DNA from: Aquarana catesbeiana
Lineage: Eukaryota > Chordata > Amphibia > Anura > Ranidae
Assembly (NCBI RefSeq): GCF_042186555.1
Contig: NC_133326.1
Span: forward strand, 592,255,790 to 592,319,789
Direction of reading: 5' to 3'
Length of the DNA stretch: 64,000 nt
The position numbers were made by a program, and so were the translations under genes. Below, one piece after another: positions 19,610-30,690 of the stretch (position 1 is the stretch's first letter; each line of letters begins with the position of its first letter). The notes beneath the pieces were generated by a model. The model searched no databases. It was not told the DNA's origin and saw only the letters and a program-made list of their open reading frames with translations.

Positions 19610-21445
19610 CTCTTTCAGTTTGTTTTGCCTCATTTGAAACACTATTTTCCTTTAATCTAGCTTATTTTTATAGAAAAGTTAATCCATTCAGTATCATGGA
19701 TCAGTATCATGGATCTGAACACACAAGTTCTTATCCCCATGTTCAAAGTCAGGTTCAAAGTAGTTTTCACAGAAAAGATATCCATAAGTACAGTAATTGC
19801 AAAGATTTCCACTATTGTGGTGTTGTAATGCTTAGTGTCCCCTGACAGCATACTGTAAACAAAAATCCTTGTTCTGTGTGGAAACAGCTGTCTCTCTCCA
19901 GATGTCCAACAGCCCCTTGATGAGTCAGACCTATAGCATTGCAGTTAGGAGAATGCATGCTCCCTGCTGACTAGAACTTTTCAATCATATCTGACTCTGC
20001 AGGGGTGTGTTGGACCTCTGTGAAGAAACTACTGCTTCCACACAGAAAGCAAACTGGCAGGGAACAGACTTTTCTATTTAGACTGTGGCTGTTTTCCAAA
20101 GTAAACAAACTGTAAGACCTTTTCGTGCACATGTAATATAGCAGATTTTTTTCCCCTTTTTTATCATTGTACTCTACCTAATCCAACGCTGATAGTCCAT
20201 GATGCTTTTCTGTGGTGCATCTGCACCTTGTTAAAAAGGAAAAAAAAATAAATTTATATACACCATTGGCATTTCTTCACTGTCCAAAGTTTTAAGTGTC
20301 TAATACATTGTGTTGGTGCTATAGAAACCTATAAACAATCCTTAAATCTCTATTTTAATTTTAATTTTAAATGGTCTTTACATTTTAGTCATTCAGCAAT
20401 GTTTCCTAACTCATGGCTTATTGTTTTTGTGTGTCATTGTCACTCACTGATCGATAAATTGTAAAGTCACTCTATGCTGCCCAACCTTTCACTTTCTGTA
20501 GAAGGCAAAACCCAAATATAGATAATTTATATGTTAAAACTAGTTCTGTTTTCACCACTATGAGCCTCCCTAGAGATACTGACCAGTGTTGCTGCTATAC
20601 ATCTATAAACAAATTCTTTATTTTTTTAATACATCATCATTATCATCATCACTGCTAAGTCCAAGAAACTTTTAATTCTGATAAGCAAAAATAATCAAAA
20701 ATGTTAATAAAAAATTAAAATCAGTTTATCGCAATACCCGAAGAAGAACACATGTTCCTACAACAATTTCCTCTGAACACATTTCTAGATATGCAACCCT
20801 TGTTTAGCAGGGCTAAGAATTTAATTGACCTATGTTGGGTCTTGGTCTGTACAGATTTTTGTTCCTCCTCTGTTGTTGTGCTGTTGGCATGTGTGTATGA
20901 GGGTAATTGTAATTTTGTATTCTTTTAGTCTTCAAAAGAAGGTACCAACCACCTTGTGCTAACTAGATAGTCTTATTCTCTCCAGTCTGAAAAGGACTGC
21001 GGCAAAAACTCTAGGACTACAGATCAAACACACAGTGGCAATTGCATACATTTTTTTTACTTCAAAGCTTCATACACAGGAGAGTCAGTGTCAGAAGGGC
21101 TTTATGTGTAGAATATGAAATAGATTGAGCCTTGTCTGTCTAATGATTCTGCTTTGTTCACTCAGAGTGTGGAGATAGTGTCACACATTGCTAAAACAAT
21201 TTACTAGCCTAGCAATCAAGGTTCCTTTCATTTCAATGGACCTTTATACTGTAAAACCACATCCTAAAAGGAGGTTTTGCACCAAATTAATGCTTTCTTC
21301 ATTATAATCAACAGTTTTGCAGCAATAATAAACTAAGGTAAGCTGTTTGATGGCCATGTTTTATCCATGCAGATGGATGTGAAAAGCAAAATGCTCCACA
21401 GACACTCATAACAAGCACAATCATTTCTTTAAAGAAATTATGTAT
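19610..21445. other. Unannotated region with one MITE-like block
   Basis: 19870-20060 has dispersed inverted words (CTGTGTGGAA ... TTCCACACAG; TGTCCAACA ... TGTTGGAC), suggesting an old palindromic MITE. The remainder is AT-rich with a short ATC-rich run near 20630-20650. No gene seen. Confidence 0.4.
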
Positions 21446-22503
21446 AAAGATGGCTTAAAATGGAAGGCGCATGCGCGGCGGCTCCTAAGATGGACGCTTG
21501 ATCTAGGAGCTCCGTCCCACTCCGACTGATCTCTGCTCCTCACAGCTGCCTACACCCCGTGATCTCTGTATGACCTAGCTGGCTGAACAAAGGACATCGC
21601 CCAGATCACCCAGATAACCGACAGAGCCAGGTGACAGAGAGCAGATTACCCGGGACATAGCCGCTCAGCCCAAAATGGCAACCAGGCCTGAGACACGATC
21701 TGCAGCCAGAGCCTCACCACCCGCATACAGCATGGATTTCACCTCTCTCCATAGGCGCCAACCTAATCCCAGAAACGGGGGACGGACATCGCCCTGATCA
21801 CCTCTGTACCAAAAAGAGCATCCAGAGCAAGGGTACAAAGTGCTGATACTGCAGCTAGATCCCAGAGCATCACAGCCCACAGATGGTGGGGATCTTCCCT
21901 TTCTCCACAAGCACCTAATTTACTCCCAGCCACAAACTAACAGAGGACATTGCCCCAACTCACCTGATGTCACAAGGGGCCGCCAGGAGTGACCTGAGGT
22001 CCCAATTGACAGTGAAAGGGACAAAGTCTGAAAACTACATAATGACAGCTGTACCTCAGGTAACATCTCAGGCTGATCTAAACTCCCAGGGACTCAGCCT
22101 GCTCCCAGACCCCCCTGTACCTAATCAACACTTGGGGACACTGCTGAATAATCCCCTTACTGGTCAAATCTCGCCATCCTCCACTGAGTCCCTTATTGGG
22201 CACACTATGGAAGAGATGCTGCACTCCCCTCTGACCCTAGGCAACATGAATCTTCCTCAGATGCATCCCCCATCTAACATGACCCCAGAACAACACGCAG
22301 GTTTTGCTGAAATGTTCAGTAAACTAGCGGACCTATTAGATCGTGGCCTCACCAACATAGCAAATAAAATTGCTAACAACATTAAAGGCGACTTCCAGAA
22401 CCTAGGCGAGCACATGGAGGCCATTGAAAATAAGCTGGATTCCACTATTTCCAAGACCACTCAGAATACGGACCGTATACAGGACCTCCAAACACAATTG
22501 GAC

Positions 22504-24195
22504 TAAAGAGGTGTCGTCCCAGTGGGCGTTATAGTATTTTAGAGGTAAACCCCCATCCCAATTACTATACAAAACCAAAGCACACTCCGCAGGAGTGCAA
22601 CTCCTCTAACGGGACTTTTATCGTAGGGTCACCTCTAATGAAGGTAGGAAATAGTAGAATTTATATAAAAAATTATTATATTTATTGAAATATCCATATA
22701 AAAATCATTGATATGACCTAACAGTACATGAATTAAAATGGATGCATATAAATGAGGAAGAAACAAATCTATGAGACAATGACCAATTGTAATGATACAG
22801 GTAGATATATCATGGAGCGTGCTGGGGGGATGACACCGTGCGCCGCTATGCCCGGGGATATCCATACAGATGCCTCACGTCCTCCCTCCCCTAGACCGCC
22901 CCTCACTGTGTCCATCCAATCACGGCACTTCAGCCCACCGCAGCAACATATATTTAAATTACCCAGGCATTGCAGCTCTCAGCTGTTTTTGACACCACAC
23001 AGACGTGCATCGAGGAAGGAAAGTCAGGCAGGTAAACCCATGGATCTTTCAGGTTGGGATGATCTCTGGGAATCTTTAGGTGTTTGCTTTCTATTGATAT
23101 ACACTATTTCTCCTATGTGCTCTATGTTTGCAGATAATTTTGGGCTCTTACCTGACAAGGGAACTTTATGCTCCCTTGAAATCCTGCCTACTTGATACTG
23201 GTTACTAGTTACCTATTCTTCCCCCTCTGGCGTCCTGCTTTATGGATTGGGCTTCGTGATTAGATCCCTTTCTACTCAAGTTCATCTCTTTTAGGTACGT
23301 GTCTAGGTTTTCATATTTATAATTTTTGGTGGGTCATATCATTCAACTTAAAAATCCCCCCTTTTTTGAAAATGTTTCAATTATACTAGGCTTTCTATAT
23401 AATATTCTTATCATCGTTTTTTATTATTTATATTCCAGTGGTATTGAACCCTCTATTATTTAGCCCTACCACTTGGGCTTTGATAAGCTTCTTACCGAAG
23501 GGGTGATGGTATCTGGTCTTTTGGGGATATCCTTTGTGAAGTAACCACAGCCCACCCTGGCATCTTACCCCTGTGACTTGTCTGGTCATTTCTTTTCCCT
23601 TGGATTTTGGGTCCTGGACCCCTGTGTGGCCGTGACGGATGGCACTTTTTTCTACTGGATGCTGAGAATGTCCATGGAAACTTTCATATGAACTTGGGTG
23701 ATCAGTATATATTTTATATACACATATTTAAAATTAACAAGTGTTGTAATCAATGTCAATGATTCATGCAATGTAAACTATAGACTCTCTGCTGTTTTTG
23801 CTGTGAATGTTTGAGATATGTTTGTCCACTTACTCCTGTTCTGCTTCTGTTAACCTTTTAGATGAAATAATCATCCTGACCAATTGTCGTTACCCTTGAA
23901 GAAGAGGTCAACCCTTTGCTTACCTCGAAACGTCGGGTTTTATGATTATTGGTGTTCAATCTACCTGTATCATTACAATTGGTCATTGTCTCATAGATTT
24001 GTTTCTTCCTCATTTATATGCATCCATTTTAATTTATGTACTGTTAGGTCATGTCAATGATTTTTATATGGATATTTCAATAAATATAATAATTTTTTAT
24101 ATAAATTCTACTATTTCCTACCTTCATTAGAGGTGACCCTACGATAAAAGTCCCGTTAGAGGAGTTGCACTCCTGCGGAGTGTACTTTGGTTTTG
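22504..24195 (+). mobile_element. Foldback element, probably non-autonomous Penelope-like
   Basis: 1692-bp insert in L1-B ORF1, flanked by the perfect 17-bp duplication TCCAAACACAATTGGAC (22487-22503 and 24196-24212). It has 237-bp inverted repeats at 22570-22806 and 23959-24195, with an extra 66 bp outside the left arm. Inverted terminal-repeat copies, a long variable target duplication and a hammerhead-like motif just inside the right arm together resemble Penelope-like retroelements. No reverse transcriptase is present, so the family call is inference. Confidence 0.65.
23893..23936 (+). ncRNA. Hammerhead-ribozyme-like motif
   Basis: TTGAAGA (core CUGANGA with U for C at position 3) is followed after one A by GAGGT ... 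ACCTC, a perfect 5-bp stem II with a 13-nt loop, and then GAAACGTC. GAAAC-GUC gives a minimal stem III, as described for dimer-acting hammerheads of Penelope-like elements and amphibian satellites. The C3 to U change would be expected to weaken or abolish cleavage, so this copy may be inactive. Confidence 0.45.
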
Positions 24196-24255
24196 TCCAA
24201 ACACAATTGGACAGCGCCCTAACCAATTAGAGGATTTGGAAAACAAGAATAGAAG

Positions 24256-25113
24256 TGTCACGTACCTGGTAAGTAGAGCCCGGAATGCAGGGAACGGCCT
24301 CTCGTATATCTCCGACTCTGGAACCCCTGGTAGCGATGACAGGGGCTCAAGAGTGAGAAGGGGCACAAGTGCCTGACTGGAAGGCTGGAGCAGGGAGCTG
24401 TATCAGGTAGTCAGCTGGAAGGTGTCCTAAAGTATGGCAGCAGGATGTAGGCAGCAGGGAGGTGACCTGTAGTCCAGCAGCAGAATGTAGACAACAGGGA
24501 GGTGTCTTGTAGTACAGCAGCAGGATGAAGACAGCAGGGAGGTGTCTTGTAGTCCAGCAGCAGGATGAAGACAGCAGGGAGGTGTCCTGTAGTCCAGCAG
24601 CAGGATGTAGACATCCGGGAAGTGTTTTGTAGTTCAGCAGCAGGATGTAGACAGCAGGGTACAGGCAAACCGGGTCAGACACTGGCGGGCAGAGCAGGTA
24701 CAGAAGGTAAATCCAGGAGAGTAGTCAAGTGCAAAAGCTGAGATCAGGGCGGGCAGAAAACTGAATAGTCAAAGTCCAAAGCTGGCATCAGGGCAGGCAG
24801 TAAACGGAGTAGTCAGGAACAGTCCAACAGGTATCAGGTAGCAAATGCAAAGTAACAGGGCAGTAGGGGTCTTCAGGAACGCTGTAGACCGGACAGCAAG
24901 GCAGCAGTGGAACAATCCCCTTTAAATAGCCTCCTTTGGTGCCAAGTGCTGCTAGAGGGGGTGCGCGCGTGCACCCGCGCACCACAATTGGCGCTATTGC
25001 GCATGCGCGTACGCCTATTAGCACTATTGGCACTACCGGGTGGCGCTTTTATGCAAAGGCATTCCTTTAAACTTTAGTTAGCTGGGGTATTTGCAAGAGG
25101 GCTTTCCCTGACA
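24256..25113 (+). mobile_element. Solo LTR with 5-bp target duplication
   Basis: 858-bp TGTCACGTACCTGG...CCCTGACA sequence flanked by AGAAG on both sides (24251-24255 and 25114-25118), inserted in L1-B ORF1. TG...CA ends and a 5-bp duplication fit a Gypsy- or retrovirus-type LTR left by LTR-LTR recombination. A CG-rich segment with alternating GCGC words is at 24960-25015. No internal coding region. Confidence 0.8.
24424..24663. repeat. 40-bp minisatellite, 6 copies, inside the solo LTR
   Basis: Six tandem units of 40 bp with the pattern GT(C/T)(C/T)TGTAGTCCAGCAGCAG then GATGTAGACAGCAGGGAGGT. Divergence between units is a few bases each. The Leu/Cys/Pro-rich frames on the minus strand are by-products of the repeat. 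Confidence 0.85.
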
Positions 25114-25172
25114 AGAAGCTACAAATTCAGAATTAGAGGTATCCTGGAAACATTCAAAGATGGCTTAAAATG

Positions 25173-26659
25173 TGAAATACTACTGGAAAGCATCTAATAT
25201 AGGGCATTGCCCAACTCTTTAAATTAAACTATAATAGGTTTGGATGAAGTAAATGATTTTAAAGCATATACTTTTTTTGTTTGTTTTTTTGATTCTTAAA
25301 AACATCTTTGTAATACCAATAAACATGTTATACAGGGTGTACCCATGAATATAACTCATTGTGGGTTTTCTAAAGTGAGAGCACAGCAGAACCAGAGCAG
25401 AAGCTGCTTACTTTTGGATTCTGTCTGTCTGAATGAAACTTTGTACAGAGCCAACTTAGCAGACAGAGGTGGAGAAAGGGTGAACAGCCACTCCAACTAT
25501 AAGCCTAGAACTTTATCTGTGGCCTTATCATGCGAATATAACATATAAATGTGAAAATGTAATTTTTACATAAATGTTTTTTAAGTCTTATTTTTTTAGT
25601 CTTGGCCGTAGAACAAAAATTTTAAGTATTGCAACTAATGATGTCTGAAAATGTGGTTTTGCAATGTGATGTGAAAACTGATAAGTGTAATATGTCAGAT
25701 GCTGTTGAGCCCCTTGGTCTGTCTGTGTCTCCTTGGGCGGTTGTAGTGCTACAGAGCACCAGTGAGAGGAACACATTTGATTGAGATGGCTTGGTCAATA
25801 AGCTATAATAGCAATGCTAAAATATATTTATGTAGGTAACAGTGAGGTGGACACTATTGCTGCTGTGCCAGGGTTTGCTGAACAGCCCACAGACCAAGGT
25901 GCATTGGCTGCTGCAGAAGTTAACCCTTTCATGATGGAAGGACCAAGTGAGTGCAAACGCACGACAGGAGTTTTGCCCACAATGCATAAAGAAAGCAATG
26001 GTGTAGTGTGTCTTGTGGTGACAGACATGCTGAAAGAAATGTTAGGATCATGGAGTGCACAGCCAGTGTATATCTTGCCATCCTCTCCTGGGTCAGGAGA
26101 ACTTGTACCATGGGGTACTACTAATTTGAGCTGGATATTAAAGTCTGCACTGAGTAAAGGTTGCCAATAATGGAGTTATATGATGCAATGTTTTGTAAAA
26201 ATGCTGAAAGCTGTCTCACAGTGTGCTGGGTTGCTTCCTACTGATGTTGTGTATGAAAAGCAATATTGGACAGGTCAGAGGTATGAGTTGAAGTACCAGA
26301 GGACACATAAATGGTTAAAGATATTGGTGTAAAAAAATGTGGTGAAAAATGTTTTTAGGTAGGACAGTCGCTATTGGAAGGTTGGACAACAGGAGGCTAT
26401 GTGAAACCTTGGGAAGGTCCCATGGGGATTAACCACTTGCCTGTATGTGGTCCCTCCTCAGACACTGTCCTAGCAAACAATGGGACAACAGTTTCTTATG
26501 ACATTGACAATAATGATGTGTGTAATTCATGATGGAATGTGGTGTTAATCTTAGATGGTTTGGTTGCCAAGGGTAACCACCCAGGTATTAGCGAACCTGA
26601 AAGACAGACAGTAAGAATTTATGTTGAATCGGGTAGAAAGGATAGTAGAGAGACCAGTG
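25173..26659 (+). other. Coding-like stretch of unknown origin
   Basis: Several open frames in the same orientation read like degraded protein: 25345-25548 (SCLLLDSVCLNETLYRANLA), 25814-26170 (118 codons, GVVCLVVTDMLKEMLGSWSA) and, after a stop, CAGLLPTDVVYEKQYWTGQ and VGQSLLEGWTTGGYVKPWEG. Composition and lack of low complexity suggest a decayed viral or transposon gene spanning about 1.2 kb. No family motif was recognised and no function is proposed. Confidence 0.3.
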
Positions 26660-27843
26660 GGACCCAGTGGCGGCTGGTGCTCAAAATATTTTTTGGGGGG
26701 GGGGCAAACAAACTCAAAAAAAAATTTGAAAAAAAAAACATCAATTGCAGCCACTGTGCCATCAAATGCAGCCACTGTGCCATCAAATGCAGCCACTGTG
26801 CCCATTAAACGCAGCCACTGTGCCCATCAAATGCAGCCACTGTGCCATCAAATGCAGTCACTGTGCCATCAAATGCAGCCACTGTGCCATCAAATGCAGC
26901 CACTGTGCCCATTAAACGCAGCCACTGTGCCTTCAAACACAGCCACTGTGCCATCAAATGCTGTCACTGTGCCATCAAACACTACCACTGCTCCATCAAA
27001 CGCAGCCACTGTGCCCATCAAATGCAGCCACTGTGCCATCAAACACAGCTACTGTGCCAAATGCTGCCACTGTGCCCATCAAATGCTGCCACTGTGCCAT
27101 CAAACGCTGCCACTGTGCCATCAAACGCAGCCACTGTGCCATCAAACGCAGCCACTGTGCCATCAAACGCTGCCACTGTGCCATCAAACGCAGCCACTGT
27201 GCCCATCAAACGCGGCCACTGTGCCATAAAATGCAGCTACTGTGCCAAATGCTGGCACTGTGCCCAACAAATGCTGCCACTGTGCCCAACAAATGCTGCC
27301 ACTGTGCCCATCAAATGCCACTGTGCCCATCAAATGCTGCCAGTGTGCCCATCATATGCTGCCAGTGTTCCCATCAAACACTGTCAGTGTGCCCAACTGC
27401 CCATCATATGCTGCCAGTGTGCCCATCAAATGCTGCCAGCATGCCCAACTGTCCGTCATATGCTGCCAGTGTGCCCATAAAACGCTGTCAGTGTGCCCAT
27501 CAAATGCTGCCAGTGTGCCCATTAAATGCTGCCAGTGTGCCCCCGCCCACTCGCCATCTGCCTGGCACTTAGCCTGTGTCTGTGGAGCATTGGGTGATGG
27601 CAACGAGCGGGGTCCTTCATGCGTCTCCTCTCCTGCCCCATCTCCCATCCTCTCCTCGTGATAGGTGTCCAATAGTAGCATCTGTGGTTTCAGCCAATCA
27701 GGTGACAGGTAACAGACCCAAGCACCTGATTGGCGGAGAGGTGGTTCAGTGTTAGGAAAGCGAATAGTCATTTGCTTTCCTAACACAGCTGAGTGTACTG
27801 CGAGCACCAAGCATGGTGCTCGCAGTTCACCTATTTTGCAGCC
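26660..27843 (+). mobile_element. Interspersed repeat carrying a minisatellite
   Basis: Begins AGTGGCGGCTGGTGCTCAAA with a G-run and an A-rich tract, continues as a long 21/22-bp minisatellite, and ends in a GC-richer tail (27540-27843) with a TGAGTGTACTGCGAGCACC / GGTGCTCGCAG hairpin at 27793-27827. The GGCGGCTGGTGCTC start is one I associate with a widespread frog repeat. Its end is replaced by the MITE at 27847. Confidence 0.5.
26748..27545. repeat. 21/22-bp minisatellite (about 37 units)
   Basis: Tandem units ATGCAGCCACTGTGCCATCAA, with CC inserted in some (22 bp), CTGTC/GCTGCC variants and a drift to CAGTGTGCCC toward the right end. Mixed 21- and 22-bp units and lack of stops leave long frames open in all three plus frames and on the minus strand. 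These are artefacts of the repeat. Confidence 0.9.
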
Positions 27844-27846
27844 TTA

Positions 27847-28199
27847 TGCCCTGTACACACGGTCGGATTTTCTGATGGAAAATGTGTGATAGGACCTTGT
27901 TGTCGGAAATTCTGACCGTGTGTAGGCTCCATCACACATTTTCCATCGGATTTTCCGACACACAAAGTTTGAGAGCAGGATATAAAATTTTCCGACAACA
28001 AAATCCGTTGTCGGAAATTCCGATCGTGTGTAGACAAATCCGACGGACAAAGTGCCACGCATGCTCAGAATAAATAAAGAGATGAAAGCTATTGGCCACT
28101 GCCCCGTTTATAGTCCCGACGTACGTGTTTTACGTCACCGTGTTTAGAACGATCGGATTTTCCAACAACTTTGTGTGACCGTGTGTATGCAAGACAAGT
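27847..28199 (-). mobile_element. Palindromic MITE (family A), 3' side truncated
   Basis: Starts TGCCCTGTACACACGGTCGG immediately after TTA (27844-27846). It contains repeated GTCGGAAAT / ATTTTCCGA half-sites and the CGCATGCTCAGAATAAATAAA block shared with 10999-11263 in the opposite orientation. It extends through CCGTGTGTATGCAAGACAAG, then stops at a T-run. Confidence 0.75.
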
Positions 28200-28375
28200 T
28201 TTTTTTTTACTGCTGGGGGGTGGCGCCCATGCTAGGGGAGTTGGGGCTGCGTAGCTAACGGCTGGCACAGAGGTGTTCCAAACACAGTGATGGGTTCGAA
28301 ACAAGAGGGGGGAGACATGTGGTAGGTTGAGTGTGTGCCACTTGTTAAAATGGTGATTTATACCAGAGTCTGTCA

Positions 28376-28833
28376 GGCCACGTACACACAGTCTGACTTT
28401 TCGACCGGACTAGTCCGACAGAGTTTCCAGCGGACTTTCCAACGGACTTTCGACGGACTTTTGACAGACTTCCGACGGACTTTTTAACAAACGGACTTGC
28501 CTACACACGATCACACCAAAGTCCGACGGATTCGTACATGATGACGTACACAGGACTAAAATAAGGAAGTTGATAGCCAGTAACCAATAGCTGCCCTAGT
28601 GTCGTTTTTTGTCCGTTGGACTAGCATACAGACGAGTGGATTTCTGGGTCCGGCGGAGTTACGACAGAAAGATTTGAAGCATGTTCCAAATCTAAAGTTC
28701 ATCAGATTTGCGACGGTAAAAGTCCGCTGAAGGTCCGGTGAAGCCCACACACGATTGGATTGTCCGCCGGATTTGGTCTGTCGGCGTCCGTCGGACAAGT
28801 CCGGTCGAAAAGTCCGACCGTGTGTACGCTGCA
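28376..28833 (+). mobile_element. Palindromic MITE (family B), complete
   Basis: 458-bp element with imperfect 30-bp terminal inverted repeats: GGCCACGTACACACAGTC... and, from the other end, TGCAGCGTACACACGGTC..., both continuing into GACTTTTCGACCGG. The interior is built from GTCCGACGGAC-type words. The flanks are TCA on the left and TAA on the right, a possibly mutated 3-bp duplication. Confidence 0.75.
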
Positions 28834-30690
28834 TAAGAAGCAAGCATGCTAATGGCACAGGCTTCATATGAGAGCTAGAGTTAGAGCTCAGAGCCTCACC
28901 CACCCAAGGTTAGTGTGCGAAGGGAGCCATGAGAGGTGCTGGTATACACATACTATCCAGGACATTACAGACCAAGGCCAGAGCCTGAGAGAGAGTCCAG
29001 GAGGAATAGAGCAGCTAGGGAGCTGAGGAAGGAAAGACGCAAACCTGAGGTATAGTGTCTGTGCACGAACACTGGGACATGTTTGATGGTCTGAAGGACC
29101 ATGCAGTAGTACTCGAAGCAGTAAAGCTGCCAAGAGAGCCCTGCGTGGGAACATATACTTGAACGTTTGACATTTCTTTAAATAAAAATGGGCATGAAAG
29201 CCATGAAAACTATTTATGGTGTGGAGTAAACTCACTGTTTTGGCACTACCTTTGCGCTAAGAAACCCCAACATGTCACACTATGTAAACGGATGGTAGAT
29301 CTAAAATTTCTGCTTGTAAATATGCTATTTGAATTCTTTGCATCACCTTTTCCATCTATGAACTTTATTTGCTTTGTGGATAAATAGAGGACCCTTGAGG
29401 TTAATTAGAGAGAGTTCTGATACATTGAAATGCTCCTAGTTTATCACATTTTCAAAAATAAGGGGAGGAAATCACAGCAGCTGATGACTCACACTCCCAG
29501 AGGAACTACACGCCTGCACTGCTTTAACAATACATGTTTATGTCATTCATAAATATTAAAGCCATGCTGGATAATTCCACTTGTGACTGAGACCGATAAT
29601 TGCAAGGTCATAATTGAGTTTCTTCAGCCGCCTGTGAGTCAGAATTTCGTACAATTGTTACTCTAATCCATGCGGGTCTGTGAGATATCAAGAAACATTG
29701 TAAAACTGACTGCAATCAACAAGCTTGAAACACTCTGGAATAAATGACTAAGCAGGTTTTGCTCCTCTTGCTTCGGTAATTGTAGAAGCTCACATGTGCA
29801 TATATGGAACTTTCTCCATTTGCTAACAAACTGTGATGGGTGATTTACTGACAAGTGATATGTTCGGATGATTTTTGTTTACTGACAAACAGCTTGTACT
29901 AATTGTTCACATCTACTGAGGTTTAATGGGACCAGAAGCAAGTTTTAATGTTTGATATTTGCGGACAGGTCATATTTAGATATTATGCTGCCTGAATGCT
30001 AACACCCTTTTGCCTCTTGTGTCTTGTAATTTTTAGTAAAATCTAGTGGTAGAATGCATTGTTGGGGACAGTATGGTTCTTTGTTATACTGTATACCCGG
30101 TTACATGATAACTGTGCAGACCAAGAAAGAAAAAAAAAAGACGAGATGGATTATGTTTCTGAACTAGAAAGAGCCTTTTGGCTCCTCTCAGCATCCCATG
30201 AAAGGTAGATAGAAAAGTGAACTAATAAAAAAAGATATTAAAATTTGTCCATATTTAGGTTTGGTGCCCTCTAACCTTTTTGTGTATAAAAGGAAGTTCC
30301 AGATTGCCATTATGTTGTCAGTGCAATCTAGAAATAATCTCATTGTTACAGTTTGTGCATTTTTGTTAGTGGAATTTTGCATGGTGTGTTCATAGTTTAT
30401 ATATTTTTTAACAGACCAAAAAGAGGGACAACTAAGAAGGAAGAGGAACTTAGTTCTGAAAGATAGACTGTCCTTTCATATGACAGTTGGGTGATATGCA
30501 ATATACAAAAGTGAAACTATTCTTTGGGTTATATAGGCCTTACATATGAGTAAGCCTGGCAAATTTTGGGAGTTTAGAATCCCAGGAGTAAAGCTAAAAT
30601 CCAGTGTCAACTGGGAATGACAATATTAGCACCTTTATGTTTTCAAACTGATGAGCTCACTCAATAGTGAGTGGTTACTCTGTGAGGGAC
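28834..30690. other. Unannotated; possible conserved non-coding block at 29390-29860
   Basis: 28834-29270 is repeat-like without clear ends. From about 29290 to 30600 the sequence is non-repetitive and AT-rich, with no coding frames. 29390-29860 has a well-mixed composition with CAGCTGATGACTCA and AATTATCG-like words, as seen in developmental enhancers. This is only texture-based. Confidence 0.35.

Larger units (their letters stand above)
21967..24255 (+). pseudogene. L1-B ORF1, disrupted
   Basis: Open from 21967 to 22506 and recognisable as ORF1 by its coiled-coil half (EMFSKLADLLDRGLTNIANK; HMEAIENKLDSTISKT). Coding resumes at 24196 with SALT-LEDLENKNR in a different frame because one base is missing near 24225, and again at 25119 with YKFRIRGI, the start of the RNA-binding domain. 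It is dead because of the insertion, the frameshift, the solo LTR and the missing C-terminus. A longer N-terminus with an upstream Met is possible. Confidence 0.65.
21446..25172 (+). mobile_element. L1-type LINE 5' half (L1-B) with two nested insertions and a 17-bp flanking duplication
   Basis: L1 5' UTR and ORF1 sequence lie at 21463-22503, 24196-24255 and 25114-25155, interrupted by a foldback element (22504-24195) and a solo LTR (24256-25113). AAAGATGGCTTAAAATG occurs exactly at 21446-21462 and 25156-25172, as a target duplication would. ORF2 and an A-tail are absent, so the copy is 3'-truncated within ORF1, which is unusual for LINEs. The 5' end carries a GCATGCGCGG word and an AAGATGG (YY1-like) motif at 21487, as in L1 promoters. 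Confidence 0.7.

Noticed and set aside
22752..23195. 147-codon plus-strand frame inside the foldback element
   Set aside because: It starts in the inverted-repeat arm and shows no motif of RT, nuclease or transposase; not supported as a gene.
24347..24682. Tandem 40-bp array considered as a CRISPR-like array or a Leu/Cys-rich repeat protein
   Set aside because: Units are contiguous without unique spacers, the genome is eukaryotic, and the array lies inside a solo LTR.
26621..27661. Overlapping Cys/His-rich frames of 139-212 codons that look like zinc-finger repeats
   Set aside because: All derive from a 21/22-bp minisatellite and occur in every frame; spacing does not fit any zinc-finger consensus.
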